A stretch of DNA of 64,000 nt, from the NCBI GenBank assembly GCA_903851195.1, contig CAINNJ010000017.1, forward strand, positions 1 through 64,000, written 5' to 3'. Source of the stretch: an uncultured Acidobacteriia bacterium (GTDB lineage: Bacteria; Acidobacteriota; Terriglobia; Bryobacterales; Bryobacteraceae). The translations under genes and the position numbers were made by a program. Positions within the stretch are counted from its first letter, which is position 1; every line of letters starts with the position of its first letter. A model generated the notes under the pieces. It was not told the origin of the DNA. It ran no database searches and saw nothing but the letters and a program-made list of their open reading frames with translations. Positions 8,000 to 17,900 of the stretch are shown here, one piece after another.

Positions 8000-9452
8000 T
8001 CTTCTAGCGGTCTGCGCGTTGTTGCCCGCGCAGCAGGCCGAAATCGCCGCGCGAATCCGGAGCGAAGCACTGGAGCATTCGCAGGTGAATCCCGTGTTCG
8101 ACATGCTGACGGTGACGATCGGGCCGCGGCTAACGGCGTCGCCCGCACATAAGCGCGCCGCGGAGTACGTGCGCGACCGGCTAACGTCTTATGGTCTGGA
8201 GAACGCGCGGCTGGAGCCCTGGAAGTTCGGGCGCGGCTGGGAACTGACGAAACTTACCGTGGAGATGACGGAGCCTCGTTACCAGCCGCTGATCGGGTAC
8301 GCGGATGGCTGGTCGGCATCGACGGCGGGCGAGATTGTCGCGGCGCCGGTGTGGCTGGGCGGCAAGACGCCGGAGCAGGTGGCGGCGATGGCGGCGCAGC
8401 TGAAGGGGTCCATCGTGATGACGGATCCGATGATGACGAACTTTGTAAGGAAGGACCGTCCGCAGCCGACCGATCCGGATTATGCGCCGAACTCCGCGGC
8501 GTATGCGACGAGCGTGGGCCGCGGCGGAGCGGGGCGTGGCAATACGATGTCGGCTGCGGCGACGATCGCGCAGAGCCTGCGCGCGGTGGGCGCGGGGGTG
8601 ATCCTGCGGCCCAGCCGGGGCGAGCACGGGACGGTGTTCGTGACCGGCCGCGATGGCGGCGAAGGCGCGGTGCCCGCGGTGACGCTGAGCGCGGAGCATT
8701 ACGACATGATCGTGGAGATGCTGCAGCGCAATATTCCGGTGAAACTGCGCGTGAATGTGCAGACGAAGTTCTACGATTCCGACAACGGCAACGCTTATAA
8801 CGTGCTGGCGGAACTGCCCGGTTCGGATCCGGCGCTGCGGGATGAAGTGGTGATGATCGGCGGGCACCTGGACAGCTGGCATACCAGCGTGGGCGCCACG
8901 GATAACGCGGACGGCGTCACGACGGTGATGGAGGCGATGCGGATCCTGAAGGCGATCGGCGCGCGGCCGCGGCGGACGATTCGGGTGGCGTTGTGGGGCG
9001 GGGAAGAGCAGGGGCTGCTGGGGTCACGAGCGTGGGTGCAGCAGCATCTGGCGGGCGATGCGAATGCGGCGGCGCGGGCGAAGTTCGACGTGTACTTCAA
9101 TATCGACAACGGGACAGGCAAGATCTATGGCTGGTATCTGCAGAATGCCGAGGCCGTGCGCACGCTGTTCGACAGCTGGCTGGAGCCGATGAAGAGTATG
9201 GGCGCGAGGCGGAATACGATCGAGCCGGTGGGGTCCACGGATCATCTCAGTTTTATCGACGCGGGTGTGCCTGGATTTAACCCGGTGCAGGATTACGTGA
9301 ATTACGATATACGTACACACCACACGAACATGGACACACGGGAACGGCTGGATGTGAACGATATCCGGCAGGCATCGGCGATGATGGCGTGGTTCGCTTA
9401 CAGCGCGGCCATGCAGGACGGGAAGATCGCCAGGCCCGCGGGAGCGAAATGA
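7965..9452 (+). CDS. M28-family zinc aminopeptidase, exported
   Basis: The 495-residue protein has a signal peptide (ending near LLPAQQ). A PA-like insert follows at about residues 110-260, then a di-zinc M28 core. The zinc ligands are visible: His in IGGHLDSW (near 299), Asp in GATDNADG (near 310), the Glu pair in WGGEEQGLLGS (near 345), Asp in NIDNGTG, and His in STDHLSF (near 427). The order matches plasma glutamate carboxypeptidase-like aminopeptidases that trim peptides outside the cytoplasm. It starts inside the MFS gene and ends in an ATGA overlap with the FMN-binding gene, so translation of the operon is probably coupled. Confidence 0.88.
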   Translation: MKHSRWPSVFVSLLAVCALLPAQQAEIAARIRSEALEHSQVNPVFDMLTVTIGPRLTASPAHKRAAEYVRDRLTSYGLENARLEPWKFGRGWELTKLTVEMTEPRYQPLIGYADGWSASTAGEIVAAPVWLGGKTPEQVAAMAAQLKGSIVMTDPMMTNFVRKDRPQPTDPDYAPNSAAYATSVGRGGAGRGNTMSAAATIAQSLRAVGAGVILRPSRGEHGTVFVTGRDGGEGAVPAVTLSAEHYDMIVEMLQRNIPVKLRVNVQTKFYDSDNGNAYNVLAELPGSDPALRDEVVMIGGHLDSWHTSVGATDNADGVTTVMEAMRILKAIGARPRRTIRVALWGGEEQGLLGSRAWVQQHLAGDANAAARAKFDVYFNIDNGTGKIYGWYLQNAEAVRTLFDSWLEPMKSMGARRNTIEPVGSTDHLSFIDAGVPGFNPVQDYVNYDIRTHHTNMDTRERLDVNDIRQASAMMAWFAYSAAMQDGKIARPAGAK

Positions 9453-10144
9453 AGACGCCGCGGAAACCGGGCGGGAAGGTCGCGAACAGCCTTGTGGCGG
9501 TGAGTTCCGCGGCTGTGATGGCGGTGTATTCGGCGGGGTATGTGCGGACGCGGTCCGCGGCCGCGCAGATGGAAGGGCAGAGCGAGGAACGGCGGAGGCC
9601 GGTGGTGCCGGTTGCGCCAGTGGCTATTGCGCCCGTTGTCCCTGTGGCGGAGTTGAAGGCGGAGGCTCCGCAGGCGGAGGCTGCCGTAGCGGGGCCGACG
9701 CCGGTGCCTGTCGCGAAGAAGGACGAGATGCTGGTCGCGAAGGCGCGGGTTCCGGAGAGCTCGGCTGTGGTCACTCCGGTGCCGGAGCCTGTGGAAGCCG
9801 CGCCGTCACCGGTGCCTGTCCCGGTTGTGGAGAAAAAGCCCGAACCTGCTCCGCCTCCGCCGCCGCCCCCTCCCGCCGCGCCGGTCTGGAAGGACGGCAC
9901 TTACACGGGTTGGGGGACGTCGCGGCATGGCGATATTCAGGCGCAGGTGGTGATCGAAGGGGGGCGCATCGCCTCGGCGACGATTGCGCAGTGCCTCACG
10001 CGGTATTCGTGTTCGGTGATTGAGAAACTGCCGCCGCAGGTGGCGCAGAGGCAGAGTCCGGAAGTCGATTATGTGTCGGGCGCGACGCAGAGCACGAATG
10101 CGTTTTATTACGGCGTGGTCGAAGCGTTGAATAAAGCCAAATGA
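9449..10144 (+). CDS. Membrane-anchored FMN-binding (flavinylated) protein
   Basis: The 231-residue protein begins with one hydrophobic segment (residues 13-30). A long Pro/Ala/Val/Glu-rich linker of about 115 residues follows, including a run of prolines near residue 135. It ends with an FMN_bind domain (WKDGTYTGWG to the end). The flavinylation motif DYVSGATQST near residues 209-218 matches the site where ApbE attaches FMN covalently to Thr in NqrC/RnfG-type proteins. The next gene is ApbE itself, overlapping as ATGA. The layout suggests a periplasmic electron carrier on a flexible stalk. The longer frame starting at 9389 is rejected in favour of the coupled ATG at 9449. Confidence 0.85.
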   Translation: MKTPRKPGGKVANSLVAVSSAAVMAVYSAGYVRTRSAAAQMEGQSEERRRPVVPVAPVAIAPVVPVAELKAEAPQAEAAVAGPTPVPVAKKDEMLVAKARVPESSAVVTPVPEPVEAAPSPVPVPVVEKKPEPAPPPPPPPPAAPVWKDGTYTGWGTSRHGDIQAQVVIEGGRIASATIAQCLTRYSCSVIEKLPPQVAQRQSPEVDYVSGATQSTNAFYYGVVEALNKAK

Positions 10145-11025
10145 GGCGGACGGAAGCGGCGATGGGGACGCTCGTGAGCATTCACGTGGTCCCTGGCGAG
10201 GCCGATTCGGCGGCGCTCGAAGCGGCCGTGGACCGGGCGTTTCGCTGGTTCCATGTGATTGAGACGTGCTGCACACGGTTCGACGCGCGGAGTGAACTGC
10301 GGCAGTTGTGCGCGCATGCGGGCAGAGCGGTGCAGGTTTCGCCGATGCTGTTCGAGGCGGTCCGGTTCGCGGTGCTGGTGGCGGAAGAGACGGACGGGGC
10401 GTTCGATCCTACTGTGGGGCATCGCATGGAGGAACGGGGTTTCAACCGGGAGTACCATACGGGCCAGATTCTTTCCGCACCGGTCAGCCAGGATGCGGGC
10501 GCGACGTTTCGCGATGTGGAACTCGATCCCGCGGGCCACACGATTACGCTGCGGCGGGCGCTGATGCTCGATCTGGGCGCGGTCGCGAAGGGGCTGGCGG
10601 TGGATACGGCGGCGAAGGAACTGGAGCCGTTCGTGAATTTCGCGATCGACGCGGGCGGAGACCTGTATCTGGGGGGCGCGAATGAGCACGGGATGCCGTG
10701 GTCGGTGGGCGTGCGTCATCCGCGTCGCGACCGGGAGTTGATCGACTGGCTGCGGGTTTCGAATCAGGCGGTTTGTACGTCGGGCGATTACGAGAAAGAC
10801 GCCCCGCATATTTTGGATCCGCGAAACGGGGCGGCCGCGGCGAGTGTGGCGAGCGCTACGGTGGTGGCTCCGGGCGCGCTGCTGGCCGATGCGCTGGCCA
10901 CGGCGGCGTTCGTGCTGGGTCCGGCGGAGGGCATCCGGCTGCTGGAGCGCATGGGCGTGCAGGGGCTGATGATTACGCCGTCACTGGAGCGGTTCGAGAC
11001 CGAAGGGTTGTGCCATGCTGCGTAA
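10141..11025 (+). CDS. apbE: FAD:protein FMN transferase ApbE
   Basis: The 294-residue enzyme moves FMN from FAD onto a Thr of target proteins outside the cytoplasm. Family marks are MGTLVSI at the start, DARSELRQL near residue 41, TDGAFDPTVG near 85-94, LDLGAVAKGLAVD near 142-154, FAIDAGGDLYLGG near 168-180, and CTSGDYE near 213. There is no obvious signal peptide, so either the protein acts inside or the start is further upstream; the ATGA overlap with the FMN-binding gene fixes this start. The adjacent SGATxST protein is the evident substrate. Confidence 0.9.
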   Translation: MRRTEAAMGTLVSIHVVPGEADSAALEAAVDRAFRWFHVIETCCTRFDARSELRQLCAHAGRAVQVSPMLFEAVRFAVLVAEETDGAFDPTVGHRMEERGFNREYHTGQILSAPVSQDAGATFRDVELDPAGHTITLRRALMLDLGAVAKGLAVDTAAKELEPFVNFAIDAGGDLYLGGANEHGMPWSVGVRHPRRDRELIDWLRVSNQAVCTSGDYEKDAPHILDPRNGAAAASVASATVVAPGALLADALATAAFVLGPAEGIRLLERMGVQGLMITPSLERFETEGLCHAA

Positions 11026-11872
11026 ACTCCGGAATTTCTTCAAGACGCCGAAGGGGCTGCTGCTGGTGATCCTGGCGATTCTGATCGCGATCGCCGCGCC
11101 CGGCGAAGGGCTTCGCACGGTGGCGCCGGGGTTGTTGAGCGCGGTGGTTGCGGCGGGGCTGGCGGATCTTGCGATCCTGCGGGTGAGGAAGAACGTCTGG
11201 GAGTTTCCGAGCGGCGCGGTACTGACGGCGATGATTGCCGCGATGGTGTTGCGCGCGCAGGAGCCCTGGTACGTGGTCTGTGTGATTTCCGTGATCGCGG
11301 TGGTGAGTAAGTGTGTGATCCGGACGCGCATGGCGAATGTTTTTAATCCCGCGGCGCTGGCGATTGTCGGCACATTTTATGTGTTTCATACGGGCCAGAG
11401 CTGGTGGGGCGCGCTGACGGAAGTGCCGCTCGCGTTGCAACTGGTGCTGGTGGTTGCGGGTGTGTTCATTACGGACCGGATTAATAAGATGCCGCTGGTG
11501 CTGGCGTTTCTGGGCGCTTACTTCCTGCTGTTTACAGCCACGGCCTTTGTGACGGATCCGCGGCGGGTGGCGGAGATTTATCGCTCGCCCGATATCGAGG
11601 CGGTGCTGTTTTTCGCGTTTATTATTCTTACCGACCCTCCTACGTCGCCGGCTAAGTATCCCGATCAGATTGTGTGCGGCGTGATTGTGGCGGTGGTTAG
11701 TTATGTGTTGTTCGAGTGGGCGGGCGTGGTTTATTACTTACTCGCGGGGGTGCTGGCGGGAAATGTTTGGGAGGCGTGGCGGCGCGTGAATCGGCGGTCC
11801 GATTTTACATTCACGAACGGCATGAAGAACTTCCTGCGGGAGATTCTGATGCCGGGGTGGCAGCGGGCTTAA
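11015..11872 (+). CDS. RnfD/NqrB-like membrane protein
   Basis: The 285-residue protein has about nine or ten hydrophobic segments. FNPAALAIVG near residue 110 and ILTDPPTSP near residue 202 correspond to the FNPAA and ATDPxxxP stretches of RnfD/NqrB subunits, which carry electrons across the membrane to flavins. The covalent-FMN SGAT site of classical RnfD is not seen. It overlaps apbE by 11 bases. With the FMN-binding protein and ApbE it forms a three-gene flavin electron-transfer unit without the other Rnf or Nqr subunits. The RnfD/NqrB assignment is from motif memory and needs a profile search. Confidence 0.75.
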   Translation: MLRKLRNFFKTPKGLLLVILAILIAIAAPGEGLRTVAPGLLSAVVAAGLADLAILRVRKNVWEFPSGAVLTAMIAAMVLRAQEPWYVVCVISVIAVVSKCVIRTRMANVFNPAALAIVGTFYVFHTGQSWWGALTEVPLALQLVLVVAGVFITDRINKMPLVLAFLGAYFLLFTATAFVTDPRRVAEIYRSPDIEAVLFFAFIILTDPPTSPAKYPDQIVCGVIVAVVSYVLFEWAGVVYYLLAGVLAGNVWEAWRRVNRRSDFTFTNGMKNFLREILMPGWQRA

Positions 11873-11875
11873 GCC

Positions 11876-12862
11876 GTGAACGGCTTCGTGCGCGCGCAGG
11901 GACGCGGGTTTGCGGTGGACGGCCGGCCTTTTCGGGTCGCCGGAGCGAATAATTATTATCTGAGTTACGGGTCCGATGAGATGGTGGCGGCAGTGTTCGA
12001 TGCGGCCGCGCGGATGGGCCTGAATACGCTGCGCACGTGGGCTTTTCTGGAGCGCGGCCCGAAGTACAACGATACTTACTTTCAGTATCTGGATCCGGCG
12101 ACGAAGCAGCCCGCTTATAACGATGGCGAGAACGGTTTGCAGCTTCTGGACCGCACCATTGCGGTGGCGGAACAGCGCGGTATCCGGCTGATTCTGCCGC
12201 TGGTGAATTACTGGGACGATTTCGGTGGCATTAGTCAGTATCTGAGCTGGTTCGGGTTGAAGGAGAAGGCGGAGTTTTATACCCATCCCGGTCTGCGCGC
12301 GGCTTATCGAAATTACGTGGAACATGTGCTGCTGCGGGTGAATCCGCGCACGGGCCGGCAGTATCGCGATGAGCCCGCGATCCTCGCGTGGGAATTGTGC
12401 AATGAGCCGCGGGATATTGAATTGGCCTGGGTGGCGGAGATGACGGGGTTTCTGCGCTCGCTCGATTCCAATCATCTGATCGGTGTGGGGGACGAGGGGC
12501 TGGCGGATTCCGAGCGGCTGCTCGCGATTTCTACGGTCGATTTCGGCACTTGTCATTTGTATCCGGGCTATTCGCCGAAGGAAGACGCGGTGGGTTTCGG
12601 GAAACGCTGGATTCGGGAACGTATCGAGGCCGGCCAGCGCGCGAATAAGCCGATGGTCGTGGAAGAGTTCGGGGTCAAAGCCGAGGCCGGACGGGCCGCT
12701 CGCGATGCGGCTTACGCGGCCTGGCTGGGGCAGGTGGAGGCGTCCGGCGGGGCGGGTGCGCTGATCTGGATGCTGGCGGCGGCGCCGTATCCGGATTACG
12801 ATCACTACACGGTGTATGCGCCGGAGGATGCGCCTGCGCTGTGCCGGTTCGCGGCGAGTTAG
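11876..12862 (+). CDS. Glycoside hydrolase family 5 (beta-mannanase-like)
   Basis: The 328-residue TIM-barrel enzyme has the GH5_7-type order: LNTLRTWAF near residue 48, WELCNEPR near 172 with the acid/base Glu, and KPMVVEEFG near 260 with the nucleophile Glu. Related enzymes cut beta-1,4-mannans. No signal peptide is present with the GTG start at 11876, which sits three bases after the previous stop, so it may act on imported oligosaccharides or be released by lysis. It closes the seven-gene operon. Substrate is inferred from subfamily resemblance only. Confidence 0.85.
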   Translation: MNGFVRAQGRGFAVDGRPFRVAGANNYYLSYGSDEMVAAVFDAAARMGLNTLRTWAFLERGPKYNDTYFQYLDPATKQPAYNDGENGLQLLDRTIAVAEQRGIRLILPLVNYWDDFGGISQYLSWFGLKEKAEFYTHPGLRAAYRNYVEHVLLRVNPRTGRQYRDEPAILAWELCNEPRDIELAWVAEMTGFLRSLDSNHLIGVGDEGLADSERLLAISTVDFGTCHLYPGYSPKEDAVGFGKRWIRERIEAGQRANKPMVVEEFGVKAEAGRAARDAAYAAWLGQVEASGGAGALIWMLAAAPYPDYDHYTVYAPEDAPALCRFAAS

Positions 12863-12895
12863 TGCGGCGGATGGATCATCCGCGGAGTGGGAGTG

Positions 12896-12914
12896 GGCGG
12901 GTTTCCAACCCGCC
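12896..12914. terminator. Palindrome between convergent genes
   Basis: GGCGGGTT at 12896-12903 pairs with AACCCGCC at 12907-12914 around a 3-base loop, 34 bases after the GH5 stop. Outer GTGGG and CCCAC stretches could extend pairing with bulges. There is no T-run on either strand. It could be a terminator or a copy of a dispersed palindromic (REP-like) element. Confidence 0.4.
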
Positions 12915-12983
12915 GCAGGATTCCATCCCGCCCCACATCGAGAGAATCCTTTCACCAGTTGTAAGTTGGTTTGACTCAGGACC

Positions 12984-13901
12984 TTAGCGCGCGCGGATGC
13001 GGCGGGCCTGCTCGACTACCCAGCGGGACATGCGGAAATTCGCGGCGTCGATCATTTTGCCGTCGAGGGTCGCGGCGCCACGGCCTTCGCAGGCCTGCAC
13101 GATGCGCTCGGCGTAGGCGACTTCTTCGGCACTCGGGGAGAAGACCTCGTTCGCCTTCGCGAGTTGCTTCGGATGGATGCACTGCTTGCCGTCGAAGCCC
13201 AGGACGCGGGCCATCCGGCAGGAGCGTTCGAAACCGGCTTCGTCGTTGAAGCCCGCGTAGGGGCCGTCCATGCAGCGCAGGTTGTTGGCGCGTCCGGCCG
13301 CGACGATGGCGTGCATGACGGCGTGCCAGCGGTGTGCACCGTAGAGGGCGTCGTTCCCGTCGGGTTCACCGATGGAAGTTTGCGGCATGCGGAGAGAGGC
13401 GGCGTAGTCGCCGGGTCCGAAGATGATGGCTTCGAGGCGGGGGGAGGCGGAGGCGATCTCGCGGATGTTCAGGAAGCCGGCGGCGCTTTCGATTTGGACT
13501 TCAATGCCGATGGGACGTTCGAGGCCGCGATGCATTTCGAGCTGGCTGAGCAGCCGGTCCACGAAGCAGACGTCTTCCCGCGCGCCCGCTTTCGGCAGCA
13601 TGATGAGGTCGATGTTTTGGCCCGCGCCTTCGACGACTTCGATGAGATCACGATAGGCGAAGGGCGTGTCGAGGCCGTTGATGCGGAGGATACGCAGGCG
13701 CGGGCCGAAATCGAGGTCGAGGAAGGCGCGGATGGCGTGGGCGCGCGCGGCGGGTTTGTCGTCGACGGCAACGGCGTCTTCGAGGTCGATGCAAACGGCG
13801 TCGGCTGCGCTGGCAACAGCCTTTGCGATGCGGTCCGGGCGCGACGCGGGAACGAAGAGCATGCTGCGGGCGGGGGCGGGGCCGTTGACGGTCAGGGACA
13901 T
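12984..13901 (-). CDS. CitE/HpcH-family CoA-ester lyase
   Basis: The 305-residue TIM-barrel protein has the CitE-like signature set: RSMLFVPASRPDRIAKA at the start, CIDLEDAV near residue 37, IEVQIESAAG near 133 and IIFGPGDYAAS near 155. KQCIHPKQ near 235 is the typical closing motif. The Glu and Asp residues of the last two sites bind magnesium in the family. Members cleave or hydrolyse malyl-CoA, methylmalyl-CoA or citryl-CoA. No citrate-lyase partners (CitD, CitF) are nearby, so a malyl-CoA lyase or thioesterase role is more likely than citrate lyase. It is monocistronic and divergent from the ATP-grasp gene. Confidence 0.82.
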   Translation of the reverse strand: MSLTVNGPAPARSMLFVPASRPDRIAKAVASAADAVCIDLEDAVAVDDKPAARAHAIRAFLDLDFGPRLRILRINGLDTPFAYRDLIEVVEGAGQNIDLIMLPKAGAREDVCFVDRLLSQLEMHRGLERPIGIEVQIESAAGFLNIREIASASPRLEAIIFGPGDYAASLRMPQTSIGEPDGNDALYGAHRWHAVMHAIVAAGRANNLRCMDGPYAGFNDEAGFERSCRMARVLGFDGKQCIHPKQLAKANEVFSPSAEEVAYAERIVQACEGRGAATLDGKMIDAANFRMSRWVVEQARRIRAR

Positions 13902-13944
13902 AGGTCTATTTTGCCCGATGCAGTAATCTCAAAGGACAGCCGCC

Positions 13945-14895
13945 ATGGATCACGACCTGATTGTTTTGTATGAGCACCCGGAGTGGCAGAAACCGCTGCT
14001 TGCCGCACTGGAACGGAGAGGAGTTTCGTACGGAGCGTTCGATCTGAAGCGCGCGGCATTCGATCCGGACGGCGTGCCGGCAGCGCGGGTGTATTTCAAT
14101 CAGGCGAGCCCGAGCGCGTATGTGCGGGGGAACGCGCGGGCGGTGCCGCTGGCGATGTCCCTGATGCGCACGCTGGAACTGTCGGGGGCGCGGGTGCTGA
14201 ACGGATCGCGGGCGTTCGCGCTGGAACTGAGCAAGACGGCGCAGGCGGCGCTGATGCAGCAGTTGGGCGTGGCGCATCCCCGCACGCTGGCGTTCAACGA
14301 TGCGGATGCGGCACTGGCGGCGTGGGAGAAGTCGGGGGGATGCTGGCCGGCGCTGGTGAAGCCGGAGCAGGGCGGGAGTGGGGCGCGCATGTACCTGCTG
14401 CAGGCGCCGGAGGAACTGCCGCGTTTGCTCCGGGACCGGCCGGAGATCTGGCTGCCGGATAATCTGCTGATGCTGCAGGAGTATTTCGAAGTGGATCCGG
14501 CGCGCGGCATTGTCCGGATGGAGTTTTTGAATGGCGAACTGCTCTATGCGATGCGCGTGATTTCGCATGGCGCGTTCAATCTGTGTCCGTCGGAAGTATG
14601 CAATCCGGAGGATGGCGCGTCGATGTGCGAGATTCCGGAGAGTAAGCCCGCTGCGCCGGTGGAGTTCCACGCGTATCAGGAAGTCCCCGAGGCGGCGGTG
14701 CAGGCCGGATTGAAACTGATGGCGGCGGGCGGGCTGGACGTGGGGGGAATCGAGTATCTGGAAGCCGCGGACGGGCGGCTGATTTTCTATGACGTGAACG
14801 CCAATTCGAATCTGCGCGCGCCGATTGCGAGGGAGTTTGGTTTCGATCCGTTCGAGCGGGTGGTGGATTATCTGGTTTCGCAGCTGACCGTGTAA
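13945..14895 (+). CDS. RimK-like ATP-grasp enzyme
   Basis: The protein has 316 residues. An N-terminal Rossmann-like part precedes an ATP-grasp core: PALVKPEQGGSG near residue 137 (nucleotide-binding Lys and Gly-rich loop), LQEYFEVDP near 177, RMEFLNGELLYAM near 192, and VGGIEYLEAADGRLIFYDVNAN near 262-283. The closing Asp-x-Asn metal motif is thus present. The fold makes peptide-like bonds from a carboxylate and an amine using ATP. The acceptor is unknown, and no peptide-precursor or cyclase gene lies next to it. A strong terminator follows directly. Confidence 0.8.
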   Translation: MDHDLIVLYEHPEWQKPLLAALERRGVSYGAFDLKRAAFDPDGVPAARVYFNQASPSAYVRGNARAVPLAMSLMRTLELSGARVLNGSRAFALELSKTAQAALMQQLGVAHPRTLAFNDADAALAAWEKSGGCWPALVKPEQGGSGARMYLLQAPEELPRLLRDRPEIWLPDNLLMLQEYFEVDPARGIVRMEFLNGELLYAMRVISHGAFNLCPSEVCNPEDGASMCEIPESKPAAPVEFHAYQEVPEAAVQAGLKLMAAGGLDVGGIEYLEAADGRLIFYDVNANSNLRAPIAREFGFDPFERVVDYLVSQLTV

Positions 14896-14919
14896 AGGCG
14901 GCGCCCACGCGCCGCCTTT
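14894..14919. terminator. Bidirectional intrinsic terminator
   Basis: AAAGGCGGCGC at 14894-14904 pairs perfectly with GCGCCGCCTTT at 14909-14919 around a 4-base loop. It overlaps the last base pairs of the ATP-grasp stop and lies 14 bases beyond the stop of the convergent receptor gene. With T-rich ends on both strands it can serve both genes. Confidence 0.8.
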
Positions 14920-14932
14920 ATTGCACAGGTGT

Positions 14933-17900
14933 TCAGAATGACAGGCGCAGGCCGAACTGCACGTCGCGATTGTCGGTGGTGGTGCCGGTGATGTTCCCGA
15001 AAGAACTGGTGTTGAAGGTCGAGGACGGGTTCCCGAAGTTGGGGTGGTTCAGGAGGTTGAACATCTCGGCGCGGAACTGCAGCTTCAGACGCTCTTTCAG
15101 CGGGATGTTGCGGAAGAAAGAGAAGTCCATGTTCACGAGGCCGGGCCCGTGCAGCAGGTTGCGTCCGGCATTGCCGTAGCGATAGATGCCGGTGGGGACC
15201 AGCGCGAAGGCGGAACTGGCGATGCAGCCGGTGAGGTGGGCGTCGCCGCAGTTGGAAGAAGGCGTCGCGACCAGGTCCGGGCGGGCGGTGCCGCCGCTGC
15301 TGGTATTGGCGGGGTCGTTGGGCGAACTGACGTTAAAGGGCAGGCCGGTCTGCTCGGTGTAGATGGCGTTCATCTGCCAGTTGCTGAAGACGGCCTTCAG
15401 CACCGGGTTGGTGGTGGGGAAGACCGGGATGTCATAGACGAAGCTGGCGACCAGGCGATGCCGGATGTCCCAATTCGAATTGCCGTAGTCGGCTCTCCAG
15501 TTATAGGGGTTCATGGGCGCGCCGCCGTTGTTGGAATCGCTGGAGACATCGAGGGTGTGGGCCCAGGTGTAGTTCGCGAGGAAGGTCAGGCGATGGGAGA
15601 GCCGCTGCCGCACCACGACGCTGAGGGCTTCGTAGTTCGCGATCTCGTCGTTCTGGATGGTCCGGATGCTCACGAACAGGGGGTTGGGGCGGCGCGGATT
15701 GACGGCTCCGGGTCCCGGCTGGGGCGTGTTGTTGTAGAAGCTGCGGTCGAGGTGGTACTGGTGGGAGCCGAGGTAAGAGACTTCGAGGCCCGCGCCCTTC
15801 CACAGCTCGCGGTCAATGCCCGCGCTCCACTGGTTCATGCGTGGCGTGGCGAGGTTCGGATTCACGGTGAACGCGTTGGTGGGGCCGGCCGGTCCGGCGG
15901 TGCCCAGCGGATTCGCGTAGGTGAACTGCGGCACGGTGGGTGACGACGTAAAGCTGGTCTGCGTGGCGAACGGCGGGTTGGTGTTAGCCAGCGTGAAGGA
16001 GTTGGTGTGGTTGGGATTGTAGTAGATTCCAACGCCGGCGCGGAAAACGGTCTTCTCCGTGATGCGGTAGGCGAGGCCGAGGCGCGGCGCGAAATCTTTG
16101 TGCTGCGGTCCGGTGAACTGGAAGCCCTTTACCGGCGCGTTGCCGGGGATCAGGGCGGTCTGGGCGGCGTTCAGGATGGTCGCGTTGCCGTTCACGGTGT
16201 AGGGCACGGTCGGCAGTTCGTAGCGGAGGCCGACGTTCAGGGTGAGCTTGCGGGAGACCTGCCATTTATCGGTGACGAAGAAGCCATCGCGCCATTCGGC
16301 GACCAGGCCGCGGACCTGCAGGCTGTCGGTGGTGTCGGACTGGATGAAGCCCATCAGGAAGTCGGCCGGAGCATAGCCGGAATACTGGCCGTTGAAGGTG
16401 AAGGCGCCGCGCGGGCTGTTCTGCGCGGCGCGGCCGGTTTCGAGCTTGCGGAATTCGGCGCCGCCGATGATGGTATGCGCGCCGTGGCTCCAGCTGAGCT
16501 GGTCGGAACCCTGCCAGGTGGAGTCGTCCTGAAACCAGTTCGAGCCGCTGTTGCCCCAGCCGGAGAAGCCGGTGACGTTGAACTCGGGAATGCCGGGGTT
16601 GTTGAAGGCGACATCGCCATCGAAGCCCGGGATGCCCAGATCTTTGCCGGCGTGGGTGAGGCCCTTGACGTAGAAATCGTTCAGCGTGGAAGTGATGAAC
16701 CACTGTTTGCCCAGGCGCAGGTCGTTCACGAGCACGGGCGAAAGGGTCTGGGTGTAGCCGAAGCCGTAGTTGCGCGTGGTCACGGTGCCGGTGCTGGCAC
16801 TGGAGGGCACGGCCGCGCCCTGCAGCAGATCCTGCTTCTGCACCTGGAAACGGAAGTAGACGCGGGCGTTGGTGCCGAAGTTCTGGTCCACGCGGTCCAC
16901 GCTCTGGTCCGTATTGTTGTTGTTGGCGGCGCTGTAAGAGAGGTTGTTGCTGAGGCCGGGCAGATTGGGCGCGACGTAATACTGCTGCAGCTTTTGCGAG
17001 ATGGGCGCGAGGCGGTTGGCCGGAATTTTATTCCCCGGGAAAGGCGCGTTGCCGTTCAGAGGATCTTTCACGATGGTGGTGGTTTCCGAGAAATCGCCCG
17101 CGAACATGAGGGGCGTGAGGACGGAGGCGCGGCCGGACGACTGCCGGATCTGCCGGAGGCCTTCGTAAGAGCCCATGAAGAAGGTTTTGTTTTTCCCGTT
17201 GTAGAGTTTGGGAATGGTCACGGGGCCGTCGAACTCGAAGCCGAACTGATTCTGGCGCAGCGGCGTTTTTGCCGCGGTGGGGCTTAGAAAATAGTTGCGC
17301 GCGTCGAATTTGTCGTTGCGGACGAACTCGGCGAGGCTGCCGTGAATGTCGTTGGTGCCGGACTTGGTGACCACGTCGATATGGACGCCCATGTACGCGC
17401 CGTACTGCGCCGAGTAGGTGCCGGTCTGCACCTGCACTTCCTGCACGGCGTCGACGGAAGGCCGCGTGGGCGTGGTGGTGATCAGGTTGTTCACGATGCT
17501 GATGCCGTCGAGCGAGACGCTGTTGGTGATTTCGCGCGTGCCGGCGCCGATGAAGTCCTGCCCGGGCGGCACGCCGTTGGGATTCTTGAGACCCGTGATG
17601 GTGCCGGCCGTGATGGCTGCGAGTTTCAGGGGATCGCGACCGTTCAGGGGCAGTTCGGAGACGTTGCGGACGCTGATGGTTTCCGAAACGCTGGCGTCGT
17701 CGGTCTTGATGGCGGCGGCGGTGCTTTCCACGTTGATGGTCTGGGTAACGTCGCCGATGCGCAGTGTGGCATCGTTGCGGACCACCTGGTTGAGATCGAT
17801 ATGGACGTTCTTAATTTCGGAGGTCTGGAAGCCGGCCTGCCGGATGGTGATGGTATAGTCGCCGATGCGCACGAACTGGATATTGTAGTAACCCTGTTCG

